From Nocardia cyriacigeorgica NBRC 100375 (GTDB lineage: Bacteria > Actinomycetota > Actinomycetes > Mycobacteriales > Mycobacteriaceae), in assembly GCF_000308555.1 (NCBI RefSeq), contig NZ_BAFY01000208.1, forward strand, positions 1-35,919: DNA of 35,919 bases. Direction: 5' to 3'. Numbering within the stretch: the first letter of the stretch is position 1; the number at the start of each line of letters is the position of its first letter. Shown in pieces: positions 35,486 to 35,919 of the stretch. A program made the position numbers and the translations under genes. Under the pieces are notes generated by a model that was given only the letters and a program-made list of their open reading frames with translations, did no database searches and was not told the DNA's origin.

Positions 35486-35919
35486 TCAGCCCTGAGCAGC
35501 CAACCGGACGAACGCGGCGGTATCCAGCGTCTCCCCGCGTGCGGTCGGATCGATACCCGCGGCGATGAGCCTGCGTTCGGCCTCCGCCGGCGAGCCCGCC
35601 CAGCCGGACAGCGCCGCGCGCAACGTCTTCCGGCGCTGCGCGAAGGCCGCATCCACGACGGCGAACACCTTCGCGCGGTGGTCGGCGTCCATCGGCCACG
35701 GTGGTTCGGCGAAGCGGTCGATGCGCACCAGACCCGATTCCACCTGCGGGACCGGCCAGAACACCTGACGCCCCACCGCACCCGCCCGGCGTACCGTGCC
35801 GAAGAAGCCCGCCTTCACACTCGGCACGCCGTAGATCCGTCCGCCCGGGGTCGCCGACAACCGATCGGCCACCTCGGCCTGCACCATCACCAGCGAGGTG
35901 GTGATGCTCGGCAATTCGG
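35486..35919 (-). CDS. rsmA: 16S rRNA dimethyladenosine transferase RsmA (C-terminal part)
   Basis: The gene runs off the right edge, so only the last ~144 residues are seen. [20 protein letters not shown] and [14 protein letters not shown] are the end of the Rossmann methyltransferase domain; [17 protein letters not shown] and [16 protein letters not shown] belong to the C-terminal domain of KsgA/RsmA, which dimethylates A1518 and A1519 of 16S rRNA. It is separated from ispE by the divergent copper operon. A 7-bp hairpin TGATCGC/GCGATCA (35465-35488) covers its stop. Confidence 0.95.
   Translation of the reverse strand, partial: ELPSITTSLVMVQAEVADRLSATPGGRIYGVPSVKAGFFGTVRRAGAVGRQVFWPVPQVESGLVRIDRFAEPPWPMDADHRAKVFAVVDAAFAQRRKTLRAALSGWAGSPAEAERRLIAAGIDPTARGETLDTAAFVRLAAQG

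Noticed and set aside
35465..35488. Hairpin at the end of rsmA as a terminator
   Set aside because: Stem is only 7 bp with a 10-base loop and no T-run, and it overlaps the stop codon.

Overview
High-GC actinobacterial chromosome, most likely Nocardia or a close mycolic-acid relative. The evidence is the strong GC bias at third codon positions, GTG and TTG starts, an ergothioneine cluster, MmpL-type and ScbR-like TetR proteins, and gene content that matches the M. tuberculosis Rv1010-Rv1021 neighbourhood (rsmA, ispE, pks16, pth, rplY, prs, glmU, TetR, mfd, mazG). No tool was run; family calls come from reading the translations.

Left part (1-5400): the tail of an unknown gene, a flavodoxin preceded by a near-consensus IdeR iron box, a split-barrel flavin/PLP-type protein, a TerD protein ending at a strong hairpin, an MmpL-type exporter, and a ten-unit 22-23 bp tandem repeat just past mazG. 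Next (4669-13800): mazG and mfd overlap by ATGA. Upstream of them lie an ScbR-like TetR whose reading frame runs on through a repeat element into mfd, then the Rv1019-like TetR. The divergent side carries tRNA-Gln(TTG), glmU and prs (GTGA overlap), ending at a textbook terminator.

Middle (13949-21814): a Gly/Pro-rich two-helix membrane protein, then egtABCD on the minus strand, which makes ergothioneine from histidine, cysteine and glutamate. A divergent class-V PLP enzyme may be the missing EgtE, and it is followed by RNase Z. A hidden 53-codon frame links egtA to egtB by 4-bp overlaps at both ends.

Right part (22192-35919): a Pks16-like acyl-adenylating enzyme converges on pth-rplY. This block is inverted relative to M. 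tuberculosis. Then come a long palindromic repeat, prfC, an NTF2-like protein, and a three-gene DUF4393 / DUF445 / DUF4393 locus. The DUF445 gene has a leader with a well-formed 23-codon upstream ORF followed by an RNA structure that would hide its ribosome-binding site; this is the best candidate here for an undescribed system. The window ends with an Uup-like ABC-F ATPase, ispE, a CsoR-type copper operator driving a CopZ-like chaperone and a duplicated-domain His-rich exported protein, and the 3' half of rsmA.
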